From Epinephelus fuscoguttatus (lineage: Eukaryota; Chordata; Actinopteri; Perciformes; Serranidae), in assembly GCF_011397635.1 (NCBI RefSeq), contig NC_064769.1, positions 21,965,207 to 22,029,206 on the forward strand: DNA of 64,000 nucleotides, given 5' to 3'. Under the pieces are notes generated by a model. The model made no database searches, was not told where the DNA came from, and saw only the letters and a list, made by a program, of their open reading frames with translations. Shown in pieces: positions 1-11,322 of this stretch. Each line of letters starts with the position of its first letter. Position 1 is the stretch's first letter. Position numbers and translations under genes: made by a program.

Positions 1-2052
1 CACAGTGTCATGCTGTGCTCACACACAAACCCAACACATTTTCACACACTGTATCTCTGTGCATTTTAGCTCTGTTGCTTCGTCTGCATTCGTGCGCCAC
101 CTTTGTGCATGCACCATTTTTCACAGTGGCAAAACAGGGTTCAAATTTGTGTGTCCCGCCGTTTTCCCACTCTCCCTCCCCTCTCCGGAGACGAGAGGGG
201 AGCGACAGCGAGAAAGGGGAGGAGGAAGAGGCAGTGGGGAGGGGGGCATTCCATAGGCACGCCAAGACATTCCGAGGGAAACCATCCCAAATATTTCCCA
301 CTGTGTGTGGCGAGGGCTTCGCGTCTCCTGTTGCACACACACGGTTTGAGAAAGTGCTAAAAGCGAATACACACACATTGGGAGAAAGTGTTTCCCACAC
401 GCAACACAGGTCACCCTCACAATCTCTCCGACATACACATGTAGAAAGTCAGTGGGTGCAGTTATGAGTGATGGGCACCCTGTATGTCCGTCTCCTTTGT
501 CTGTTTTTCGTCTCGAGGGCGACGTGCTGTCGCTTCTGCGTCTGTCTTTCTGTCTGTCAGTCAGTAGAGGAGCCAATTCTGGAAAGGCCATTGTGATTGT
601 TGTGTCACACCAACGTGTGATTTTATGAATGAGCGAGCATGTCAGACGTGACCACAAATATTAAGCTTTCACTTTGCTGTTCAGGGGTGTAACATTTTCT
701 GTAGAGATGACTTCTTTACTGGAATGAGATGTTGACTCATCGAGTCATCGTTCATCAGAAATTCTGTATGAAAATATTCCCATGTGCTTCACTGGAGCAC
801 AATGGAATTATTAACAAGTCGATAAAAGGGGAAACAACGGCTCACACTAATGAAGGAGTCCTTGGCAAGGATAATTATAAGTCACATTTATTATAGTATG
901 TACAGTACAGATTCATTGATATTGGATTAACAATAGGAAAAAAGTGAATCATAAGGCCTGGGTGATGTGGTTGACATTAGGGATGTATGAGTAATCTCTG
1001 TAATGTTTAAATACAGACTAGTCGATGAATCTGTAAGTAAGAACACACTCAGAAAACAGTTAAATCTATAACATTAAACATTGTCTGAAAAATATAGCAT
1101 GTATCATAAGCATATGTCATCAATTTGAAATTGTTTTTCACATATATTTTAATAGCTAAATTGTATTTCGAATGCTGCTGAAATATGTGGCACTTTGCAC
1201 CATGTATTATGAACATTGCACATTATCCCTCAAAACATAACTAACAAAACAAAAGTTTACACATTTATGGAAAACAATAGTTTTCATTAAAAAATAAACC
1301 TTTGTGTCAACGCAATTGCATAAAATAATAAGAACTTTAATGATAAGTTTAGGAGACCAGTTTTTCTGGTGCCGACTAGTGAGGGTAGCACCATTAAATC
1401 GTCTTGTCGACCAAGCATGCACATCCCTTGTTGAAATCACAATCCCAGCAGAGACAGAGTTATATCATGATATAGCAAATAAATGCACAGTCACATATTA
1501 TAATTATATAGTTTACCATATTGATTTTTTTAAAACCACTCAGCTGTGTTTTGTCGCTGTACCTTACATGAGACCAAACTCTTTGTATGTGAAAATGAAA
1601 AACTTTTGGTGACCATTAAGTTCATTCTTAGTCAAAGGTTGTTGGGAAATTTGTAAAGGTGTGTCATCATAAGATCACGATATGATTCTGCTGAAAGTCG
1701 ATGAATGATGATCAGTCTGGACTGGAATTAAAAGATGCCCCGCACAGTTTTGACACATTGATAATCTGAAGAATTCAAGAAAAAGTGTTTAATGAAAATG
1801 CGTAATGCTGGAGATCACTGTGTTTTTTAATGGTTAACAATCCCTTAGATATGCACATTTAACCTGCAGTAGATGCAGCATATAATTTGTCTTGGTTAGA
1901 TGTTGAAAGTGTGAGAAATGGGTCGGCTCTTTTTCGGAAGAGGTGTAAAATTCCACAGAAACACAGGCAGTTTGTAACCTGTGTCCCTGACTCATTTTGA
2001 AGTTGATTCTCATGGTTGTCGGAGCAGACACAATAGCAGATACACACACAGA

Positions 2053-2053
<1 letters not shown>
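1..2053. other. non-coding DNA, probable exd3 intron; CA-rich start
   Basis: No gene is recognised. Bases 1-460 are rich in scattered CACAC runs with a purine-rich patch at about 190-245, which opens several frames of low-complexity residues. The rest is ordinary AT-rich DNA. Because exd3 exons lie downstream on the + strand and earlier exons were not found, the stretch may be exd3 intron; that is inference. Confidence 0.5.

Positions 2054-2106
<53 letters not shown>
2054..2106. repeat. (AC)n microsatellite
   Basis: Uninterrupted AC dinucleotide run of about 53 nt. It lies 151 nt left of a GT run (2258-2299), so the two are reverse complements on one strand and could pair. Confidence 0.97.
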
Positions 2107-2108
<2 letters not shown>

Positions 2109-2255
2109 TAGATAAGGAAGAAGATGAGCCATCACTCACCAAGCATCTGGTCTTAAAGAAATCATGCCTGCTCGTTTTTCCCACAGTCTAGTTGGCCCCA
2201 GGATAACATAGCAATGCAGTGACACCTGTGTGTGCGGGTGCATGATATGTATCTG

Positions 2256-2257
<2 letters not shown>

Positions 2258-2299
<42 letters not shown>
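2258..2299. repeat. (GT)n microsatellite
   Basis: Uninterrupted GT run of about 42 nt, the inverted partner of the AC run at 2054-2106. Confidence 0.97.
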
Positions 2300-2300
<1 letters not shown>

Positions 2301-3184
2301 ATGCATACTTGCGTGTGAATTTATAGTTACTCAGACACCACAGAGATTTGTCTTCGAGGGCAGACAAGTGCATGTTACGTAGCTTGTTTTTTAGGAAAGT
2401 TAATTACAGATCTAGGAATCATTCAAGAGGTAATAATTTGCTGACACGCCAGCTTTCTGCTGCTTCCAGCTTTCCCTGCCATGGTTTATTTTGTATGAAC
2501 TTATAGCCGATCACACAGTACAGATGTAGTCATTGACATATTTCTTTGAGCTCTACTTAAGTTTTAACTTTAGTTGATTAGTTGTAAACCAGAGGTGGTA
2601 ATATAAGCCAGTGTGAGCACCTGTGTTGTGCAGTCTGTACACTGAAACAGAAAATAAGTGATCACAGAGAGTCTGAAGAACTGAGCCGTGTCGAAGCGCG
2701 TATCCACCCATGTTTGTCAGAATGGTCTATAAGTTCAAACAACTACATGACTAGTTTGTTTGTCAGCTGCCTGAAAGAAAAGGTGAACAAAGGGAAGGCA
2801 TACAAAATAAATAAATAAATAAATGTCACCATTTGAATACACTGTAAATGATGTGAATGTACCTGCAACACTGTAGACGTAGCAATAGTATTTCTGTCTC
2901 TGCTTCCACTCCCATTTTCTTTCTGTCTACCTGTCTCTTACTCTCTCGACCTCATACCACCTCCTCACTTTGTTTCTTCTCTGTTTGGTTTCTTTCTCTT
3001 CTTTTACAATATATATACACCATTCATTGCCACACATACAGCATTCAAACACACTGTCACAGAGCAGATAAAAGGGAAGTGAAAATAATTCTGTGCTTGA
3101 TTATTTGAATTAAACACATACATATTTAATTCACTAATGCAACAAATTCAGACCTTCTTTTAAAAATCAAATGCATCAGGGAGT

Positions 3185-3541
3185 AGGGCTGCACAATATG
3201 CAAAATAATTATGTTGCGGTTATTTTTGATAGATTTCTATTGCAATATGAATCACTATTTTAGTGGGAATGGTCATTTTTGCATTTTGTTTTCACTGAAA
3301 AGAAAACACAAAAAATTATGATGACATGATTTTTGCTGGGCTCTGTACCAAACAGTCGTGTTCCCTTACGTCCAGAGTATGATTTGTAGGTCGAGGCATC
3401 TTTGTTGCACCACAATGCTTCATTTATAATGGTATGTTGGTACACATTTTTCCTTAATCAGAAAATTGCATCTTCTGCAATTTGGCTTTTGCACTTGGCC
3501 ATGTTGTGATATTGATAATATTTGATTAATTGTGCAGCCTT
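3185..3541. mobile_element. hAT-type MITE with GGGCTGCACAAT ends
   Basis: The left end reads AGGGCTGCACAAT (3185-3197) and the right end ATTGTGCAGCCT (3529-3540), inverted repeats that differ by one base. The interior is AT-rich with no usable frame. Termini of this type are widespread in teleost genomes and usually assigned to the hAT superfamily; that assignment is from memory. No clean 8-bp target duplication was seen. Confidence 0.75.
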
Positions 3542-3628
3542 AACAGGGATTATGTACAACACAACATTAATGTCAAACAAAAAGAATAGATTAACTTTCC
3601 ATAGGTCACTTTCCATCTGCTGTCTTGG

Positions 3629-4284
3629 CTGGGCTGCACAACATATTGTTTATCTTAATTGTCCAATAAATATGTGATATTGGGATTTTTAAACTACAAA
3701 CTGGAAGACATTATCAATAGAAAACTACACTTTAAAATGTCTGTCATTTTTTCTTTTACTGGTGCTTTTTGTGTTAAGTTCAGTAAAATAACGTTGGAAA
3801 TAATTTCCTTTCAAACAATTTGTTCTGTTTGAGCGGTGTAGTGTTTTCACAATACTGTCATTTTTAATTTTAATACAATATCTTGAAAAATATCAACATT
3901 CAATATCATTTTTGATACCACAGGGAAAATTGGCATAAATTGCATTTAACACTTTTATTGGAAGATAAATTTAACAGCAATAACATGATATCAGCAGTTT
4001 CTTTTTTTGGTTAGTAGCAGAGAGCAGCAGAAGGACTATAGTAAACAGAAATGAGAGAAAGTGAGAAAGCGCAGCTGATACTGGTACATCGATACTGCAG
4101 GAAATTAGTCTCAAATATTCAGAATTCATATGTGACGATTATTTGACAACACTAATATACTGAAAAAAGCAGAAAGACAGAACTGAGTACACTTTAATAT
4201 CTGTTTCTCTATTGTAAGTAACATTGTTACAGCGATATTAAAGTCATCGCACATTGCATACATTCCTCAAGTCATGCAGCCCTA
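3629..4284. mobile_element. second hAT-type MITE, GGGCTGCA ends
   Basis: The left end is GGGCTGCACAAC (3631-3642) and the right end ATGCAGCCCTA (4274-4284). It lies about 90 nt from the element at 3185-3541, so two related elements sit nearly head to tail. The interior is AT-rich and non-coding. Confidence 0.65.
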
Positions 4285-4399
4285 ATCATAATTCGTATGC
4301 ATACCACAATAAACATACGGCTTCTTAGACAACATGAGGACACGTGTATGGAAACATGGATTCTGCAGTAGTTGTTTAAAAACTAAACTTGGCTTTTCG

Positions 4400-4725
4400 C
4401 AGATCCGTTTTCAGTCATATTTCACCTTCTCTAATCCCCCCTTCCAGTTTCCCCTCTTTCGCACCCCAACATCTCTCGCTCTCCCTCCCGGTGTCTGTTT
4501 CTCCTTCTCACCCTCAGCTTGGCCCTCTCTCTCTCTCGCTCTCCATCTCCCCTGCTCTCCCTCACCCCGCTGTTCTCACCCTGCCTCCCTGCTCCGCTCC
4601 ACTCCCAGTCTCACTCTCCTCCGTTTCAGATTAGCCAAGGCGAGGAATCCGGTGCAGCCGGCAGCTGGAATGTCCTGTTTGTCTTGCTCTGTTTGTGTGT
4701 GTGAGTGTGTGCGTGTGTGTGTGTG

Positions 4726-4757
<32 letters not shown>

Positions 4758-5100
4758 AAGTTGGTGAGGCTGGTGCTGCTTTTTGATGTGTTCCATTGTC
4801 TGAGAGCCAAGCTGCTTCCTGCCCCTGCTTTCCCCAAAAGCCTGAGAGAAACCGAGAGGAGGAAAAAGAGACGGGAGAGAAATTGTGAGAAAACATTACA
4901 GTGACAGGTTGAGATGAAGAGAGAGGGGGAGAACCAAGAAGGGGAAATAAGAAGGAGAAAATAGAAAGAGGAGACTGAGGAAGGGGGGTGATGAGGAAGA
5001 GAATGATGAGGCAGGAAGTGATGGAGGGATGGAAAAGGGAGGAGAGAGTTAGAGGGGGAGGAAGAGAGGTGAGAAGGAAGGAGGGAGAGCTTCAATAGGG
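4400..5100. repeat. strand-asymmetric pyrimidine then purine tracts around a GT array
   Basis: Bases about 4430-4630 are almost all C and T on the + strand. An impure GT array runs 4693-4757. Bases about 4905-5095 are almost all A and G. The long frames across this block encode only Ser/Leu/Pro or Arg/Glu/Gly-rich peptides and are not genes. Confidence 0.85.
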
Positions 5101-5158
5101 CTTTTCCTCCAAACACCAATACAATGAAGTAGTGCGTAATTTCCCATGTCCCCCACAC

Positions 5159-5161
<3 letters not shown>

Positions 5162-5215
<54 letters not shown>
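5162..5215. repeat. (CA)n microsatellite
   Basis: Pure CA run of about 54 nt. Related GT arrays follow at 5582-5665 (impure) and 5799-5836. Confidence 0.97.
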
Positions 5216-5216
<1 letters not shown>

Positions 5217-5803
5217 TTCTCATAGGTGTTACAGCTTTATTCTGTATGGATTTAGGTGGTTATACTTGAGCGTTTCTCGTTTCTCTCTCGTGCTTGCTCT
5301 CTGTTTCTGTGGTCTGTGTGTGGTCTGACAGTGTGGACAGCACAAGTGATACAGATACAGAGAGGATGAGAAATTACGGGGAAGAGTGAGCAAAACAGTG
5401 TGATAAAGATAAGGGGAAGAGATGCAGAGGAAGACGATGTCTGTCTGCAGCGAGATATGAAAAACAGTTGCAAAGTATGAAAAGTCCAGAAGAGAGAAAA
5501 TAGCTCCAAATGCCATTTGGGTGCATGCTGTGTATGTGGTGCATTTCCCTGTGAAAATGTGGACGTGCATAAATCATTCAACATGTGTTTTTGTGTATGC
5601 GTGTGTATGCGTGTGTGTGTGTGTGTGCGTGTGTGCGTGTGTGCGTGCATTCATGTGTGTGCGAGTCGCTGGCCGGTGGAGGGGTTTTGACGGGGCAGAG
5701 CAGAGCATTCCTGCTGGGTGGTGATGTCATGAGAACTAGCTCTCCGCTCGCAGACAGACAGCCCTGTTTATGTTCCCCTCCAGAGGAGAAACCACACTGT
5801 GTG

Positions 5804-5837
<34 letters not shown>

Positions 5838-5839
5838 TG

Positions 5840-8800
5840 TCTGACTGCGTTATTGGCTCATGGGGGAGGTGGGGAAGCCGAGAGGCACTCGAGAGGGTCT
5901 ACTTTCCCCTGCCGCTCAGGGAGAGGGAACCACTTACTGATGCTTTCCTCTCAAACACACACACAGAAAGAGGAAGTTTCTCATGTTTTTCAGAGTACAG
6001 TAGCTGCACGGCCAGACTGTGCTGCTGTAAGTGATTGCCCTCTGCGTCTAAATAGTCTCCCAAGGGAGGCAGAATTCTTTGCAGTATAATAACAAAGCTT
6101 GGGTAACTGTCAACAGTACCGCTCAGAAAACCGATATAAAGCCGTTAAAAATGCATTTTTGCTCACTGTGTTGAAAAACCTGAGAATGTGGGCATGTTTT
6201 TAGGCACATAAGTCAGGCTAAGAATATAATTGGGGTACCCTGAGACCTCGACTATATGAAACCAATTGCAAAACTTGAAAATGAGATATTTGGAGGTATT
6301 TGTGAACTGTATGAAAGCGTGTGAACCCATGCAGCGATCTTGTCTAGATTTACTTAAAGGTTACCCACAAATTTTTGCCTCCACCAATGAAGTGGAAATC
6401 AAGTAGGTAACTTTAGAAAAATGTTGTGAGAACGAGCCCCGGCAATCGTGTTTTCCTCTCCCAGATACTGCTGGTATGACTGTCTTTGTGTCTGTGGTCA
6501 TGGTATAATGGTTTCCCTTGCGATAGTGAAATGTGATCTTCGGTCTTTGCAGCTTAGTGAATCATAGATCATTCTCCCACACTCAACACGCAGTGCAACA
6601 TAGCAAACTATCCCGAGCTCAGTCAGCCTTGCGCTGCACACACACAACCGGGATGATAAAGAACTCTTGTCAACCATGGTAATACCTGCCAGTGAGAAAA
6701 GGCCGAGAGGTTTAGGGTCAGTATTATCACAACCCCAGGCACACGGGCCCACTTTAGTAGCTCGGCTAACTCCTCCACATGCAGTCATGCTTCGGAGGCA
6801 GCCATGCCTGTTCACATGTGATATTACAAATGAGTCCTTTTGGCAGAGGGCCAGTTTTTTACCTTCTATTTGAAGGTTGTAGGGGTTTTTTGGGACTGCG
6901 AGCTGATTGCCCTGACTTCCAGGAGAGAGAATGACTTGATTGTAGGTTTAAGCCAAGAATATGAGGGTTACATCAGTTTTTGTCTGGAGGCAAACAACTT
7001 AACAGGCAAACATGGAGCCAGTCTTGTGTTTACTGATTGATTCAAGACTGCTTATTACCCTGTTGCTGTCATTCTACCAACGTCAAAGACTATAGGATTT
7101 TATTTCTGTGTAACTATGTGACTAAACTGCGTCGTAGCACCCAAGTTTACTGTTACTGTACATCTGTGGTGACATATTTTTCACGTTTAGGACACCAGTG
7201 TAAGCTCTGGTAGACATCAGAGTTATAAAAACAATATTTGAGAAGAAGGTAGGTCTGTTCTTACAATAACATCATCCCCTATGGCATGAGGGAATTCTAG
7301 GAAGCAAATCATGTTATCCATCCCCGCTGTGTTTTGCTAATGTTAGGTTATTAACTGCATAATTTTAGCTACCTTTCAGCTCATGATTGCTGCCTCTGTG
7401 CATGATGAATGCGTGTGGTCTGTTGTCTGTGTGCTTAGAGTCACACAAGAGTAGGGGTATTGAAATTCTGTGGTTGTATGTGTCTTCCTGTCTCCTGTTT
7501 ATAGAGTTTCGAGACTATTAAGATGGGGGGAAAAAAAAAGGATCTCTGCCCGAATTCTGCGTGTGCAAGATATGTACCCTCTGAAGGCAGCTGTGGACCT
7601 GGTCCCTGGTTCTGTGGGTTTTTATCCTAGCATCAATCAAGAACTGATGTACACCTTTAGTGTCACATGAATGTGGTTAATGCAATGGATGGGATAGAAA
7701 ACCAGCAAGGCAGGGGACCTCTGACCTGTGTAGCTTTACAACAATAACCCCATCCATTGTGGGCTTAGTTTATTTTTTTCGACACCCCTGTGTGAGCGCA
7801 CGCTGTGTGTTAGTGCAAGGTTGTGTGTATGTGTGTGTGTGTGCGTGTGTGCAGTTTCCGAGAATGAGTTGTGTCAACAATTACATTTAAACCTCATGGA
7901 GACAGAGATAATAGATGGTAACCCCCCACATAGTCTGTGGTTTGTAAACTCAACCACTGTACTTGGTGTGTGTGTGTCCGTGTCTGTGTGGTTGTGTGTA
8001 TGTGTGTGTGTTGTGTTTCATAGTCGATGCCACTGTGATATATTGTGTCTTGTCTCTGATGTGTGAAACTCTGTACATCGTCGTTGCGACTGTGTGTTTT
8101 CACAGTTTATGCTCCGAGTGTAGGTCTCTGCGAACATTCTTTAAATGTCTGACATGCGTTCGGGTGGTGTTTTGCTGCCTGTGCGTGCATGTGTGGGAAT
8201 GTGAGGCCAGTTCAGCCTTAAAACTTTAAACTAAGTCCTACCGTGGTTCTTCCCAAAGCCTGCAGTTTGCGTGATGTGATGCTATCAGGAGGTTAGACGT
8301 CTGTTTGCTTTGGGAGCTGCAGGCTTGGCAGGCACATACACACACTCACATACTCACACACATTTTCTCTGTTTTGTTCTCTCTTTTCCTCTGTTACTCA
8401 CAGAGTCAGATTAAAGTGAAAGTCCTTGCCGGGTGGGAATGGTCACAAGCAGACCCCCACCCCCCCCTCAGGGAGCAAAGAGGTAGAAGGCTGGAGAGGT
8501 CAGGCTGTTTGGCCTGGGAAAGGCCTGAGAGAGCAAAGGGGGGCAGTGCGGATAGGGGATAGATAGAGGGTAGATGGATTGATAGGAATCAGAAGAGAAA
8601 AGAGCAAAAAGAGAGTACAGAGAAAAGATATCTGATAAACACAAAAGAGGGAGATAGGCTGAAGATAGATGAATACCGTAGTTTGGGGAGAGAGAAAGGG
8701 GGATAAAACGAGAGCGGAAGCCAAGACTTGGATTTTTTGGACTTCTAAGCTACTGAGAGACACGCGGGATATAAATGGGATGGAAAATTAGACCCGCAGT

Positions 8801-9149
8801 AGGTAAAAAAAAAAAAAAAAAAAGGATGATGATGATGCGCAACTTGCGTCTTTTCCCCGTTTCCTCCTCCTCCTCTTTCAGGCCAAGGAAAACCGATATT
8901 TCTCATAGGAACTGCAGCCCAGCATTTTAACTAATGCCACGAAGTCTGACAAATGTGTTTGCATGCATGTATTCTTGTGTGTACTCCCTGGAGACCAGCG
9001 GCATTGCTTATGCACCAAATATAAATGTATCAAACAATAATTATGAACAGATTATGCTCATACAGCTGCCCAGCTGAGTAGTACAGTAGTTTTGTTTTTT
9101 TTTAATCCGGATGTTTAAAGAAGTATGTATGTTGTCATTGTAGAGAATC
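5840..9149. other. non-coding DNA with GT patches and an A run
   Basis: No gene is recognised. GT patches lie at 7821-7852 and 7963-8013. A purine-rich stretch covers about 8520-8720 and an A homopolymer covers about 8804-8823. Open frames of 60-100 codons here have no recognisable domain and overlap the dinucleotide repeats. Confidence 0.6.
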
Positions 9150-9749
9150 AAAACTTCGATATCCTGCCGTTAGTGTCCGAAATTAACTTTTTTTTCACCG
9201 GCCAAGGGGACTGGTAGGTGAATAAACCCACCGGCCAAGCAGATTTTTTAACAGCCAAAATAAAAAGTTGCCCTTTTTGTCTCAAATATAGGTTTGTTTC
9301 AGTACATTTCATTGAGATAATATGACTTATTGTATAATATAAATCTAAAGAAGAGGCCAAAGCAAAAGTATTTTAATATATTCATCAACAGTTCATCGAT
9401 TCAAGCGTGAATAGAACCCAAGAAAGTCTTGATCTCAAATTTCTACTGAAGTATTTGCCATTAAATGTACTTCAGTATCAAACATAAAAATAAATTGCTC
9501 ATTGATTTTAATCAACTTAATTCTCTTCGGCAGACGCCTTACTCTCTACTGCAGTCACCCTTTTCTTTGCATACTGGGGCAAGTGATAGTTTAGTGAATC
9601 AAATCTGATGTATGGTAAACAGTACCGCAGAAGTAGGAGCACCTGAGACAGGTAGAAACGATGTTCAGACGTGCGCAAAATCACATCTGCTATGTGTGCA
9701 TATGTCCATATGTTTGTCTGTGACAGCCCTGCTGCTCCAATAGACACTG

Positions 9750-10299
9750 ACTACATTTACATGCGCACTAATATTCCACTATTATTCCAAATATGGCAAT
9801 ATTTAGCATTTTCCGATAAGGACGTGAATGATATGTCGGTATAATTCGGGTTTTAATAGCATAATTTGGGCATGTGTACAGTGCATTACGAAAAATCAAA
9901 AGAACAGCCCACATTACTGGTCAGAAAAAGAAACACACCTACTTCTAAACATTATGAAATACATGGATATCAACAGGTTTTTGGATATGTGCCAACACTG
10001 CAACGCCGACATTTTCAAGAAGGTAGTCGAAGGAATGAAAGAAGGAGGCTTCCGGTAAAAATCCTGTCATGATGCAAAGAAGCAACATTGCACAAGCAGC
10101 TCCAGCTGTTCAATTTTTCCATATTTTGACGTGATAAACTTCATGTTAGGACACGGTAATTGGAGTATGCACATCTGCATGTAAACAGGAATTTCTGGTG
10201 GAATATTCGCTGTCAGTGGCCATGTAAACAGCTTAGTAGGAATATTGTCTTTCCAGAATAAGGGCAAAAAACGGAATATTTTGTGCATGAAAACATAGT
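9750..10299 (+). mobile_element. ~550-bp TIR element carrying a Myb/SANT-like fragment
   Basis: Left end ACTACATTTACATGCGCAC continues into AATATTCC (9750-9777). The right end 10273-10299 is its inverted copy with a few mismatches: GGAATATT, then GTGCATG, then ACATAGT. Short CATGTAAAC and GGAATATT motifs recur just inside the right end. Between the ends lies a protein-like segment, annotated separately. The superfamily is uncertain. A Myb-like accessory protein is characteristic of PIF/Harbinger elements, which is the best guess. Confidence 0.7.
9900..10054 (+). pseudogene. Myb/SANT-like DNA-binding domain fragment inside a transposon
   Basis: The frame reads HYWSEKETHLLL, then a central helix, then ADIFKKVVEGMKEGGF. 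This follows the usual Myb/SANT-like pattern: Trp-Ser/Thr-x-x-Glu-Thr at the start of helix 1, and a pattern like IxxKVxxxMxxxGF before the Arg-rich recognition helix. The fragment stops exactly at a possible splice donor (CCG|GTAAAA at 10054/10055), so it looks like one exon of a transposon gene or a domesticated copy. The last helix and any transposase are absent. No start codon is secure. It is most likely a relic, not a host gene. Confidence 0.6.
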
Positions 10300-11284
10300 G
10301 ACTGATAGCAGAGAAGCAGCAGAGTAGCTTGCCCGTAAATCACACAAAAAAAATCATACAGACTCTCGGCATAGTTTTTTATTAAATGACTGTTTTGCTG
10401 CAATCATATACCCACTGTTGTGGTGGTTAGCCTGCTGAGATTTACTCACCAAAAGGAAAATCGACCCACATTTGACGCTTGGTGGTTGCTAATTTCCGAT
10501 CCTGCCTACCATGTTTTCCTGTGATTAAGGGCACAATAGGGCTCTGGTGCATGCTAAATAAAAAAATGCCTAACTTATGGTATCAAAATACAGATAATCA
10601 AATGCTAGAAATAACAACTATAATTCATAGAATGTAGGTGCCTTGTGCTTTATTTAGAAAAGACTGGAGCAATTGCAAAGATAAATACATAAGATGATGA
10701 TAAATTTGAAGAGTGACGATGATTAAAATAACAGACAAAAAGCTCAAATAATATTGTGACTTATCACAGTCATGATTCATCATCATTAAAGATCATTTTA
10801 GTGCTTAATTTCTAGTGTTGGCATTGATTTCAGTGTGTAAACATTTCAGCCTGGTATTAGTTGAAAGTTATCTTTGTATCATTATTTAAATGCCGATCAT
10901 TCCAGTCATCTCATTCCTGACTTATGTAAACATTTAGACTGAATACTTGTGTTTGCACGTGTGCTTTTAGAGGTGCGTGGTTGCGGGTGTGACTGGGCGT
11001 GTGAGGGTGCAATATTAGTGTGTTGTTAGGGTGTGGGTGTTTGTGGTTAAGGGTGTAGCCTTTTTGCGTGGGACGCTGCTATCTAGCAACCAAAGGACCG
11101 TTAAAAGTGTGTGAGAAGGAGAGCTTTCAGTATGTCCCACCAACTCAAACTCCAAGCCGCATATCCATTAATGAATTAATGTAGCAACTCAAGCCACCCA
11201 GCGTCCCCTTTGTTGCCGGTGGAAACCAGAGGTGACTGGAGTGCCTGAGTACCTGTCTGTCTGGATGATCCCATGGACCTCAGA

Positions 11285-11322
<38 letters not shown>

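Noticed and set aside
4334..5212. Several overlapping frames of 100-190 codons on both strands
   Set aside because: They translate pyrimidine/purine tracts and CA/GT arrays into Ser/Leu/Pro, Arg/Glu or His/Thr repeats.
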